34,076 bases of DNA, from positions 1 to 34,076 of the forward strand of contig CBFHHV010000011.1 in assembly GCA_965655775.1 (NCBI GenBank), given 5' to 3'. The position numbers and the translations under genes were made by a program. The DNA comes from Marisimplicoccus sp965655775. Its GTDB lineage: Bacteria; Bacteroidota; Bacteroidia; Flavobacteriales; Flavobacteriaceae. A model generated the notes under the pieces. The model worked only from the letters and a program-made list of their open reading frames with translations. It had not been told where the DNA came from and ran no database searches. Every line of letters begins with the position of its first letter. Positions within the stretch are counted from its first letter, which is position 1. Below, piece after piece: positions 1 through 7,121 of the stretch.

Positions 1-318
1 TGCTGACCAGGCTGAAACAGGTTCAAAATCATTTATGATTAAGTCATATTTATTTATAGGACAAGAAATGATCTCTTTAATGAACCTAAAATAGTTGTTT
101 AAAAAAATTGTTTTTAACCAATTGACTGCACCTGTATCTGTATAGAAAAATGTAAGTCCATGGTAATGATAAATAGGTTCTTCCTCCAATAAAAAATCAT
201 TTTTTGGACCACTTGTAATAATATCTATATCTGCAATTTCTTTTAATCTGGGAATTATACTTTGAGCTCTTGCAAGATGACCATTCCCTGTAGTTTGGAT
301 TGTATAAAGAATTTTCAT
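1..318 (-). CDS. Glycosyltransferase, N-terminal part (runs off the window edge)
   Basis: The reverse strand encodes 106 codons from an ATG at 318 with no stop before base 1, so only the N-terminal part is present. The protein opens MKILYTIQTTGNGHLARAQS. The GNGHLxR loop after the first beta strand resembles the nucleotide-sugar glycosyltransferase fold of MurG, MGDG synthase and the Glyco_trans_1_3 group. A later DLIINDFEP stretch fits the end of a Rossmann strand in the acceptor domain. The ATG overlaps the TGA stop of the upstream phosphoesterase gene as ATGA, which suggests translational coupling. The pairing with an LpxH-like enzyme suggests a glycolipid or envelope role, but donor and acceptor cannot be read from this fragment. 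The family call is moderately confident; the substrate is unknown. Confidence 0.72.
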   Translation of the reverse strand, partial: MKILYTIQTTGNGHLARAQSIIPRLKEIADIDIITSGPKNDFLLEEEPIYHYHGLTFFYTDTGAVNWLKTIFLNNYFRFIKEIISCPINKYDLIINDFEPVSAWSA

Positions 319-1151
319 TTATCTTGAAGAATTTTAAACTCAGCTATAAGATCTTTGTAGAGTTCCTTATTAGTCATTTCAATTCTTGAATCAACACCTT
401 TATATTCATATTCAGTCCTTTTATGCATATATATTGACCATTTATTGTCTACATATTCTAAAGAAGAAAGACTCTCAAGCCAATCTCCAGAGTTCATGTA
501 AATTATTTCCTCTCCATTGATGTCAAAAGACTCAATCTTTGGGGTATGGATATGCCCACATACTACATATTTATATCCATTTTTTTGAGCTATTTTAGCC
601 GCTTTTATCTCAAAATTCGCAAAATATCGAACTGCAGTTTTGACATTTGCCTTTATTGATTTTGAGAAATTCAATCTTTTTCGACCCAGATGTCTCATAA
701 TTTTTTTATTAATCCAGCTATTGAACATTATCATATAGTCATAGAGAAATCCAGCGAGCTTTGTCAGCCATCCAGTTTGAATAGAAAAATCAAAAACATC
801 TCCATGGAAGATCCAGACCTTACCTTCATTAGTGTCTAAAACAACTTGATTAACAATTTTAAAGTTTTGAATTTTAAAGTTTAAAAACTTTCTCATTAGT
901 TCATCATGATTTCCAGTGACGTAATATATTTCTTTTCCCTGTGAGATTAAGTCAAGAAAATACTTAATTACTTTCATGTGAGATGAGGGCCAAAAGCGTT
1001 TATTAAAAAGCATTATATCAACAAAGTCACCGTTAATTACAATTTTATCTGCATCAATGGTATCAAGATAAGTCAATACTTCATCAGCTTCAGATCCATA
1101 TGTTCCAAGATGTAAATCAGAAATAACTAGAATGTCTAAATTTCGCTTCAC
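315..1151 (-). CDS. lpxH: LpxH-like UDP-2,3-diacylglucosamine diphosphatase family metallophosphoesterase
   Basis: This 278-aa calcineurin-like phosphoesterase has the full metal-binding motif series: D12-x-H14 (SDLHLG), G41-D42, G80-N81-H82-D83, H116-G-D118 and G199-H200-x-H202. That pattern, with the closing NSGDWLES segment, matches COG2908/LpxH-type enzymes that cleave UDP-2,3-diacylglucosamine to lipid X in lipid A synthesis at the inner membrane face. It is longer than E. coli LpxH (240 aa), partly from a basic helical insert around residues 125-170 that could be membrane-associating. The start is GTG at 1151. The gene sits third in a minus-strand operon, 39 nt after the small HTH gene, and overlaps the downstream glycosyltransferase by 4 nt. 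The family is secure. Whether it is the housekeeping LpxH or a paralogue acting on another nucleotide-linked lipid is inference. Confidence 0.8.
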   Translation of the reverse strand: MKRNLDILVISDLHLGTYGSEADEVLTYLDTIDADKIVINGDFVDIMLFNKRFWPSSHMKVIKYFLDLISQGKEIYYVTGNHDELMRKFLNFKIQNFKIVNQVVLDTNEGKVWIFHGDVFDFSIQTGWLTKLAGFLYDYMIMFNSWINKKIMRHLGRKRLNFSKSIKANVKTAVRYFANFEIKAAKIAQKNGYKYVVCGHIHTPKIESFDINGEEIIYMNSGDWLESLSSLEYVDNKWSIYMHKRTEYEYKGVDSRIEMTNKELYKDLIAEFKILQDK

Positions 1152-1190
1152 CAGTTTCCAAATTTAATGAAAGATAATTACTAAACTTGA

Positions 1191-1406
1191 TTAAAGCTTA
1201 CTAATGTAGTCTTTAAAGGAGGTTCCATAAATAGTTTTAAAATTCTTTTCAAATTCTTCTTTAGATTTGAAACCACAAAGTTCCCAAATTTTATTTATGG
1301 TAGTTGTGTCTTTAGGAGATAAAGACTTGGCTAGACTAATAGCGTACTTAGTTCTAGAACGATTAATTCTTATGTTAATTTTATTGATCACTGGTTTAAT
1401 AGTCAC
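1191..1406 (-). CDS. Small AraC-like half helix-turn-helix protein (71 aa)
   Basis: The reading frame starts at GTG 1406, directly preceded in frame by a TAG stop (1409-1407), so it cannot extend upstream. Its last 55 or so residues align by eye with the second half of an AraC/XylS DNA-binding domain: INRSRTKYAISLAKSL corresponds to the INRxRxxxAxxLL linker helix, and IWELCGFKSKEEFEKNFKTI to the IAxxxGFxSxxYFxRxFKK second helix-turn-helix. It ends with a typical YGTSFKDYI tail. The first HTH and any sensor domain are missing. It lies between the SCP2 gene (33 nt gap) and the LpxH-like gene (39 nt gap), in the same direction. It may be a genuine mini-regulator or the remnant of a longer AraC gene. 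The intact frame and operonic spacing favour a real gene, but this is not proven. Confidence 0.6.
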   Translation of the reverse strand: MTIKPVINKINIRINRSRTKYAISLAKSLSPKDTTTINKIWELCGFKSKEEFEKNFKTIYGTSFKDYISKL

Positions 1407-1439
1407 CTACAATGTAATTAAAAAATTTAAATTTTCAAA

Positions 1440-1733
1440 TTACATGAAAGCCTGCAGCTTCATTGCTAATCCTTGATCACCTTTAATCTTGAGTTTTCCA
1501 CTCATAACAGCCATCATTGGATTTACCTTACCATTCTTAAGATCTTCCATTAAAGATCCTGCCATAGTAATTGTGCAATCAGCTTCCATGTCCTCTAATA
1601 AAATTTTATTTTCTGAACCTGTGCCATCTATGCAAATTGAGTTTCCATCAATTTCAAATTTAATAGTTCCACCTATAGGGGCAGCATTTTTGGCCTTTTC
1701 TTGAAAGTTTGAAAGTATATTTTCTTTATCCAT
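1440..1733 (-). CDS. SCP2 sterol/lipid-binding domain protein
   Basis: This is a 97-aa single-domain protein of the SCP2 family (sterol carrier protein 2 fold). The central GTIKFEIDG strand, the acidic DCTITM strand and the helix-turn around KVNPMMAVMSGKLKIKGD are characteristic of bacterial SCP2 proteins, as is the final amphipathic helix GLAMKLQAFM. Such proteins form a hydrophobic tunnel that holds acyl-CoAs or other lipids and need no cofactor. There is no signal peptide, so it is cytoplasmic. The start is ATG at 1733. It heads the minus-strand operon and is divergent, over 72 nt, from the beta-oxidation genes, which makes an acyl-CoA or fatty-acid carrier role plausible but inferred. Confidence 0.85.
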   Translation of the reverse strand: MDKENILSNFQEKAKNAAPIGGTIKFEIDGNSICIDGTGSENKILLEDMEADCTITMAGSLMEDLKNGKVNPMMAVMSGKLKIKGDQGLAMKLQAFM

Positions 1734-1740
1734 AATTTTT

Positions 1741-1750
1741 TCGTTAACGA
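1741..1750. promoter_or_regulatory. 10-bp perfect palindrome in a divergent promoter region
   Basis: TCGTTAACGA is a perfect 10-bp palindrome 8 nt upstream of the SCP2 start, inside the 72-nt divergent gap between the lipid operon and fadN. Its position suits a repressor operator that could control both directions. No regulator of the fatty-acid type is encoded nearby apart from the AraC-like half-domain. A match this short can occur by chance in AT-rich DNA. Confidence 0.25.
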
Positions 1751-1805
1751 TGTAAAGGTAATAATAAAATAATTTTATTTAGATTAGCATTTATTATAAA
1801 AAGAT

Positions 1806-4190
1806 ATGAGCTACAGAGTAAAAAAAGCAGCGGTTTTAGGATCAGGCGTAATGGGTTCAGGAATAGCATGTCATCTTGCAAATGTTGGTATAGATGTTTT
1901 AATGTTAGATATACAACCTAATGATAAGTCAATAAAAAACAAGAATTTTATTGCAGATGAATCATTGAAGAATGCTATTAAATCAAGACCAAATCCGTTG
2001 TATAAAAAAGAATATGCAAACAGAGTCACGACTGGAAATTTCGATGATGATTTTGAGAAGATTAAAGATGCAGATTGGATAATTGAAGTAATTGTTGAAA
2101 ATCTTGAGATTAAAAAAACTGTTTTCGAAAAAGTTGAAAAATATAAATCTGATCATGCTTTTGTGACTTCTAACACTTCAAGTATTCCAATATCACTTTT
2201 ATGTGAAGGAAGATCAGATGATTTTAAATCTAAATTTTGTGGAACACACTTTTTTAACCCCCCAAGATATTTAAGATTATTTGAGGTAATCCCTCATACT
2301 GATTCTGATCCATCTTTGATTTCTTTCTTGATGGAATTTGGTGATGTTATTCTTGGAAAACAAACAGTCTTATGTAAAGATACACCTGGATTCATTGGTA
2401 ATAGAATTGGTGTAATGTGTGGAATTAAATCTTCTCAATTAACTGAGAAGTATAATTTTAAAATTGAGGAAGTTGATCTAATGACTGGAAGTGTTATTGG
2501 CCTTCCAAACTCAGGAACATTTAGGTTGCAAGATCTTGTTGGATTAGATACAAGTAATAATGTAACAAACTTTTTAGTCAACAATGTAGAGAATGACACG
2601 TTTTACAGCAAACTCAAAGATCAGCCAGAGAATAAATCCTTTAATTTTTTAATTAAAAATAAGTTTTTTGGAAATAAATCTGGAAAGGGATACTACGAGA
2701 AGACAAAGGAAAAAGATGAAAACGGAAGGTCTGTTATAAATGCTCTTGATCTAGAATCAAACACTTATAGAAAGTCTATTAAACCAAATATTCCAGAAGT
2801 AAAAGAGGCTAAATCTATTGAGCTTTTTGATAGAAGACTTAAATATCTGGTTGATGGAGACTCAAATGTGAACAAGTTCTACAAAGAGTATTTCTCATGT
2901 CTGCTTTCATATTCAGCAATGAGTATCCCAGAAATTGCAGATGATTTCTATCAGATAGATGATGCAATTAGAACTGGATATGCATGGAGTTATGGACCAT
3001 TTGAAATTTGGGATAATCTTGGAATCAAAGATGCTATTGAAATGATCAAAAGTTGTGGTGAAGAGGTTCCGGATTGGATAACAGACATGTTGAATTCTGG
3101 AGCAAAATCATTTTACATTTTTGAAGATGGAAAAAAGAAGTTTTATGATATAAATACGAAAAAGTATATTAACGTGCCTAGCTCTGAAAATCATTATATA
3201 CTTGATGCATTTAGAGAAAATAGGCAAATTCTTAAAAATCCTGAATGTACTGTTCATGACATTGGAGATGGAGTAATGTGTATTGAGTTTCAGACAAAAG
3301 GTAATTCAATAGGAGAGGGAATTGCAAAAGGTATAAATGAGGCAATTGATATAGCAGAAAGGGGTGGATGGAATGGTATTGTAATTGGAAATAACGATAA
3401 GCAGTTTTCAGTTGGGGCTAATCTAATGAATATGGGAATGATGGCTATGCAAAAGAATTTTGATGCTATAGAAGAATTCTTAGTTGCCTTTCAAAAAATA
3501 CTGATGAGAATGAGAACTTGTAATGTTCCAGTTGTGTCAGCAACTCATGGATTTGTAATGGGAGGTGGGCTTGAAGTTTCAATTCATTGTGATGCTGGTA
3601 TCCATGCTTCAGAAGCATATATCGGTCTTGTAGAGGCAGGTGTTGGTTTAATCCCCGGTGGAGGAGGTACAAAAGAAATGGCCATGAGAGCTTCGGATTC
3701 ATTTAACTCTGGTGATGTAAAAATGCCCGCATTGATTGATCATTTCAAATCTATTGCAATGGGTGCTGTTTCAACCTCTGCATTTGAGGCATACGATCTT
3801 CACTATCTTCTACCGGAAAGAGATTCTGTTTGCATGAACAGAATGAGAAATATCAGTATGGCAAAAGAAAAAGCCTTGAGTCTAAAAACAGGATATATAC
3901 CTCCATCTTCAAGACAAGATATTGAAGTACTTGGAAGATCAGGTTTATCGACGCTTTACTCAGCAATAAATGAATTTAAATTAGGGAATTACATGTCAGA
4001 TTATGATGTAGAAGTTTCTAGAAAAATTGCATATGTTATGTGTGGAGGGGATTTAACCTTCTCTCAGAATGTAAGTGAGGAGTACCTTTTAGACCTTGAA
4101 AGAGAAAATTTTATGAGTCTACTTGGAAATCAAAAAACATTAGATAGAATTCAGCACATGCTGATGACTAAAAAACCTTTAAGAAATTAA
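1806..4190 (+). CDS. fadN: Bifunctional 3-hydroxyacyl-CoA dehydrogenase / enoyl-CoA hydratase (FadN type)
   Basis: This 794-aa fusion catalyses two steps of fatty-acid beta-oxidation: hydration of trans-2-enoyl-CoA and NAD-dependent oxidation of the 3-hydroxyacyl-CoA. The dehydrogenase domain comes first, with a Rossmann GxGxxG at 12-17 (GSGVMG), HFFNPP with catalytic His148 and Glu160, and KDTPGFIGNR near 195. A C-terminal 3HCDH region follows. The crotonase domain occupies roughly residues 485-700 and keeps both catalytic glutamates: Glu590 in MGGGLE and Glu610 in GLVEAGVG, spaced 20 apart as in rat hydratase. This dehydrogenase-then-hydratase order is that of Bacillus FadN and Bacteroidota homologues, opposite to E. 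coli FadB/FadJ. The start is ATG at 1806. The thiolase gene follows after 2 nt, forming an operon. Confidence 0.93.
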   Translation: MSYRVKKAAVLGSGVMGSGIACHLANVGIDVLMLDIQPNDKSIKNKNFIADESLKNAIKSRPNPLYKKEYANRVTTGNFDDDFEKIKDADWIIEVIVENLEIKKTVFEKVEKYKSDHAFVTSNTSSIPISLLCEGRSDDFKSKFCGTHFFNPPRYLRLFEVIPHTDSDPSLISFLMEFGDVILGKQTVLCKDTPGFIGNRIGVMCGIKSSQLTEKYNFKIEEVDLMTGSVIGLPNSGTFRLQDLVGLDTSNNVTNFLVNNVENDTFYSKLKDQPENKSFNFLIKNKFFGNKSGKGYYEKTKEKDENGRSVINALDLESNTYRKSIKPNIPEVKEAKSIELFDRRLKYLVDGDSNVNKFYKEYFSCLLSYSAMSIPEIADDFYQIDDAIRTGYAWSYGPFEIWDNLGIKDAIEMIKSCGEEVPDWITDMLNSGAKSFYIFEDGKKKFYDINTKKYINVPSSENHYILDAFRENRQILKNPECTVHDIGDGVMCIEFQTKGNSIGEGIAKGINEAIDIAERGGWNGIVIGNNDKQFSVGANLMNMGMMAMQKNFDAIEEFLVAFQKILMRMRTCNVPVVSATHGFVMGGGLEVSIHCDAGIHASEAYIGLVEAGVGLIPGGGGTKEMAMRASDSFNSGDVKMPALIDHFKSIAMGAVSTSAFEAYDLHYLLPERDSVCMNRMRNISMAKEKALSLKTGYIPPSSRQDIEVLGRSGLSTLYSAINEFKLGNYMSDYDVEVSRKIAYVMCGGDLTFSQNVSEEYLLDLERENFMSLLGNQKTLDRIQHMLMTKKPLRN

Positions 4191-4192
4191 TT

Positions 4193-5362
4193 ATGGAAGC
4201 ATATATAGTAGCTGGTTATAGATCAGCAGTTGGAAAAGCAAAAAAAGGTGGCTTTAAAAATTATAGAACCGATGACTTAGCAGTAGATGTTATTAAACAC
4301 CTTACATCGCAAGTTCCAGAACTTGACACAACCAAAGTTGATGATGTAATTGTTGGATGTGCTAATCCTGAGGGTGAGCAAGGACTTCAAGTAGCCAGAC
4401 TTATTTCTGCTAGAGCTCTTGGAAAAGAAGTTCCAGGTGTGACTATAAATAGATATTGTGCTTCTGGTTTAGAGGCAATTTCAATGGCTGTTAGTAAGGT
4501 TAGAGCAGGTTTTGGAGATATCTTTATTGCTGGAGGTATCGAGAGTATGAGTCTAATACCTATGACAGGATATAAATTAGCTCCAAGTTATAAAGCTAAT
4601 CTTGAAAACATGAATTATCATATAAGTATGGGGCACACTGCGGAGGCTGTTGCTGAAAAATATAAAATTACAAGAGAAGCAAGTGATAAATTTTCATGTG
4701 AGTCTCACATCAAAGCGGCAAATGCAATCGATAATGGATATTTTAAAGATGAAATTGTCCCTATAACTGTAGAAGAAGTATTTGTAAAAGATGGTAAGAA
4801 AGTGTCGAAATCTCATACAGTAGATATGGATGAAGGTGTTAGGAGAGAGACAACAGTTGAGGCTTTATCAAAATTAAGACCAGCGTTCAAACTTGGTGGT
4901 ATCGTTACTGCAGGTAGTTCATCTCAAATGTCAGATGGTGCTGCATTTGTTCTTGTAATGTCTGAAGAAATGGTAAAGCAATTAGGTGTCAAACCTATTG
5001 CAAGAATGGTTACTTGTACATCAGGTGGAGTTGATCCTTTATATATGGGAATTGGTCCAGTTGAAGCTATTCCAAAAGCATTAAAACAGGCAGGTTTAAA
5101 ACTTTCTGATATTGAACAAACTGAGTTAAATGAGGCTTTTGCTGCTCAAGCACTTGCTGTAATTCAGGAAAGCGGTCTTGATCCTGACACAGTTAATGTT
5201 AATGGTGGCGCCATCGCTCTTGGTCATCCCTTAGGTTGTACTGGAGCAAAACTTTCAATTCAGTTATTAAATGAAATGAAAAGAAGAAATCAGAAGTATG
5301 GAATGGTAACTGCTTGTGTTGGAGGTGGTCAGGGAATTGCGGGTATTTATGAAAGGCTTTAA
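4193..5362 (+). CDS. fadA: Acetyl-CoA C-acyltransferase (3-ketoacyl-CoA thiolase)
   Basis: This 389-aa thiolase performs the last beta-oxidation step, cleaving 3-ketoacyl-CoA with CoA to give acetyl-CoA. The active-site residues are visible: nucleophile Cys89 in NRYCASGLEA, the His in GGAIALGHPLGCTGAK near residue 346, and the second Cys in ACVGGGQG near residue 376. Length is normal for the family. The ATG lies 2 nt after the fadN stop, so the two are clearly co-transcribed and supply a complete hydratase-dehydrogenase-thiolase set. An acyl-CoA dehydrogenase is not in this window. Its TAA stop overlaps the convergent umuD stop (shared 5359-5362). A purely biosynthetic thiolase role is less likely given the neighbour. 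Confidence 0.93.
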   Translation: MEAYIVAGYRSAVGKAKKGGFKNYRTDDLAVDVIKHLTSQVPELDTTKVDDVIVGCANPEGEQGLQVARLISARALGKEVPGVTINRYCASGLEAISMAVSKVRAGFGDIFIAGGIESMSLIPMTGYKLAPSYKANLENMNYHISMGHTAEAVAEKYKITREASDKFSCESHIKAANAIDNGYFKDEIVPITVEEVFVKDGKKVSKSHTVDMDEGVRRETTVEALSKLRPAFKLGGIVTAGSSSQMSDGAAFVLVMSEEMVKQLGVKPIARMVTCTSGGVDPLYMGIGPVEAIPKALKQAGLKLSDIEQTELNEAFAAQALAVIQESGLDPDTVNVNGGAIALGHPLGCTGAKLSIQLLNEMKRRNQKYGMVTACVGGGQGIAGIYERL

Positions 5363-5787
5363 ACCTTCTTAACTACATAAGTTACAATACCCCAAACTAT
5401 AAACTCATTTTCTTCTGTAACCTTAATTGGATCATATTTTTTATTTTCCGGTATTAGGTATATATGATCTTTTTCAATCTTTACCCTTTTAACAGTAAAC
5501 TCACCATTTAAATAGCATACTGCAATTTTATTATTTTTTAATTCTTCACTTCTGTCTATTACTAAAATATCTCCATCATCTAGGCCTGCATCTTTCATTG
5601 ATTCACCTGAGACTTTTGCATAAAATGTAGCTTCCTTATTTTTAACTACAACCTTTTCAAGACTAATCCTGGACTCCTCAAAGTCACCTGCTGGTGAAGG
5701 AAAACCTGCAGAAATTCCATCCTCAATAAATAAATTATTCAAGGAGCTTTCTTCATTTGGTTTAAATATTTTGATATTATTTTTCAT
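5359..5787 (-). CDS. umuD: UmuD-like SOS mutagenesis protein (S24 self-cleaving peptidase)
   Basis: This 142-aa protein matches UmuD closely. It has a cleavage-site segment SAGFPSPAGDF with Ala27-Gly28 (Cys24-Gly25 in E. coli), nucleophile Ser63 in VSGESM and general-base Lys100 in EFTVK. The Ser-to-Lys spacing of 37 equals that of E. coli UmuD (60 and 97). There is no DNA-binding domain, which separates it from LexA. RecA-filament-stimulated self-cleavage would give UmuD', which forms polymerase V with UmuC. The start ATG at 5787 is 3 nt after the umuC stop, so it is the second gene of the operon, the reverse of the E. coli umuD-umuC order. The TAA stop overlaps the convergent thiolase stop. 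Confidence 0.92.
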   Translation of the reverse strand: MKNNIKIFKPNEESSLNNLFIEDGISAGFPSPAGDFEESRISLEKVVVKNKEATFYAKVSGESMKDAGLDDGDILVIDRSEELKNNKIAVCYLNGEFTVKRVKIEKDHIYLIPENKKYDPIKVTEENEFIVWGIVTYVVKKV

Positions 5788-5790
5788 ATC

Positions 5791-7050
5791 CTAACTAACA
5801 ATTAATACTTCATCAATTTCAGTTGTATAGTTCCTTGAAAGTTTTTGTCTTTTCATCTTCCATATTCTTTTCTGATCTTGGCTTGCAAGTCTTACTTTGT
5901 AGAGCCCATATTTATCATCAATATTATCAATACTTCTCATTAGTTTTTTTTGTTTTTCAAGGTCTTTATCAAATAAGCTAAATTGGTGACTAGACTGAGG
6001 GGATAGCCCCATCAATATTATACCTGCTTTTTTATAAAGTTTATTTTTAGAATAAATCTTCTTTAAAAGATTTACAGCAAATTTACTTATTTCAATACTT
6101 GAACTTGTTGAGAAGGGAAGTGAACCTGTTAAACTAAAATGATATCTTTCACTGTCTTGCTTAAAAGGATTACTTCGAATAAAGACACAAACCATATTAC
6201 ATTCACTATTTTGTCTTCTTAGTTTTTTAGAAGCAACCACAGAGAATGTAGTAATCCTTTCAATTAAATCGTCTAGTAAGGAAATTTCAGATTCAAAACT
6301 TCTAGTTGTAGCGATAGACTTTTTATCCACTTTTCCTTCTTCTATGTCTAGAGTAGGAACGCCTTCGAGTTCTTTTTTGAGTTTAAGGCCTATGATGCTC
6401 ATATTCTTTTTAACCCATTTATCAGGAAGATTTATGAAGTCCATTCCAGTCTTGACATTAATTCTTGATAATTTTTTTTCATTTTGAAAACCAATTCCCC
6501 ATATATCTCCAGTAGGAATATTATTTAAAGCTTCTAATCGTTTTTTGTTACTGCTAATTGAATAAAATCCATTTGTTTTAGTAGAGTTTTTTTTAGCAAT
6601 TCTATTAGCAACTTTTGCGAGTGACTTAGTCGGTGCTAGACCTATTGAGACGGGTATACCTGTCCACTTAATGACAGTTTCTATTATCTCTTTACATTTT
6701 TTGTTAGCTTCATATTCGGAGAATCCACTAAACTTTACAAATGCCTCATCAATGCTATATATTTCTACATCTGGTACATGTTTAGCTATAATGGACATTA
6801 CTCGATTACTCATGTCTCCATACAACGTAAAATTGGAAGAAAAAATTTGGACATTATTTTTCTGAAAAATTTCTTTGTATTTAAATGCAGGAGCTCCCAT
6901 AGGGATTCCAAGTGATTTAGCTTCGTTACTTCTAGCTATAACACAGCCATCATTGTTTGATAAAATTACAAGTGGTTTACCATTTAAATGAGGTTGGAAA
7001 ACTCTTTCACAAGAAGCATAAAAATTATTACAATCAATTAGGGCAAACAT
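5791..7050 (-). CDS. umuC: UmuC-like Y-family translesion DNA polymerase (pol V catalytic subunit)
   Basis: This is a 419-aa Y-family polymerase of the UmuC branch. The palm metal-binding carboxylates are Asp6 in ALIDCNNFYASCE and Asp101-Glu102 in YSIDEAF. The LSNNDGCVIARSNEAK segment near residues 30-45 is the finger-region signature typical of UmuC/DinP proteins. A helix-hairpin-helix region (DIWGIGFQNEKKL) and the little-finger domain follow. Length is close to E. coli UmuC (422 aa). It inserts nucleotides opposite lesions during the SOS response, together with processed UmuD and RecA. The start is ATG at 7050, divergent from sucA over 71 nt. It precedes umuD, 3 nt apart. I could not recognise a LexA box upstream. 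Confidence 0.94.
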   Translation of the reverse strand: MFALIDCNNFYASCERVFQPHLNGKPLVILSNNDGCVIARSNEAKSLGIPMGAPAFKYKEIFQKNNVQIFSSNFTLYGDMSNRVMSIIAKHVPDVEIYSIDEAFVKFSGFSEYEANKKCKEIIETVIKWTGIPVSIGLAPTKSLAKVANRIAKKNSTKTNGFYSISSNKKRLEALNNIPTGDIWGIGFQNEKKLSRINVKTGMDFINLPDKWVKKNMSIIGLKLKKELEGVPTLDIEEGKVDKKSIATTRSFESEISLLDDLIERITTFSVVASKKLRRQNSECNMVCVFIRSNPFKQDSERYHFSLTGSLPFSTSSSIEISKFAVNLLKKIYSKNKLYKKAGIILMGLSPQSSHQFSLFDKDLEKQKKLMRSIDNIDDKYGLYKVRLASQDQKRIWKMKRQKLSRNYTTEIDEVLIVS

Positions 7051-7121
7051 GATACAAAAATCTAAAAATTATTAAGAAACATAAAAAACAAGTTGTAATT
7101 TTATTAACTATACGACATTTA

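Noticed and set aside
5359..5787. UmuD homologue as a LexA repressor
   Set aside because: At 142 aa there is no room for the N-terminal winged-helix DNA-binding domain, and it sits beside umuC.
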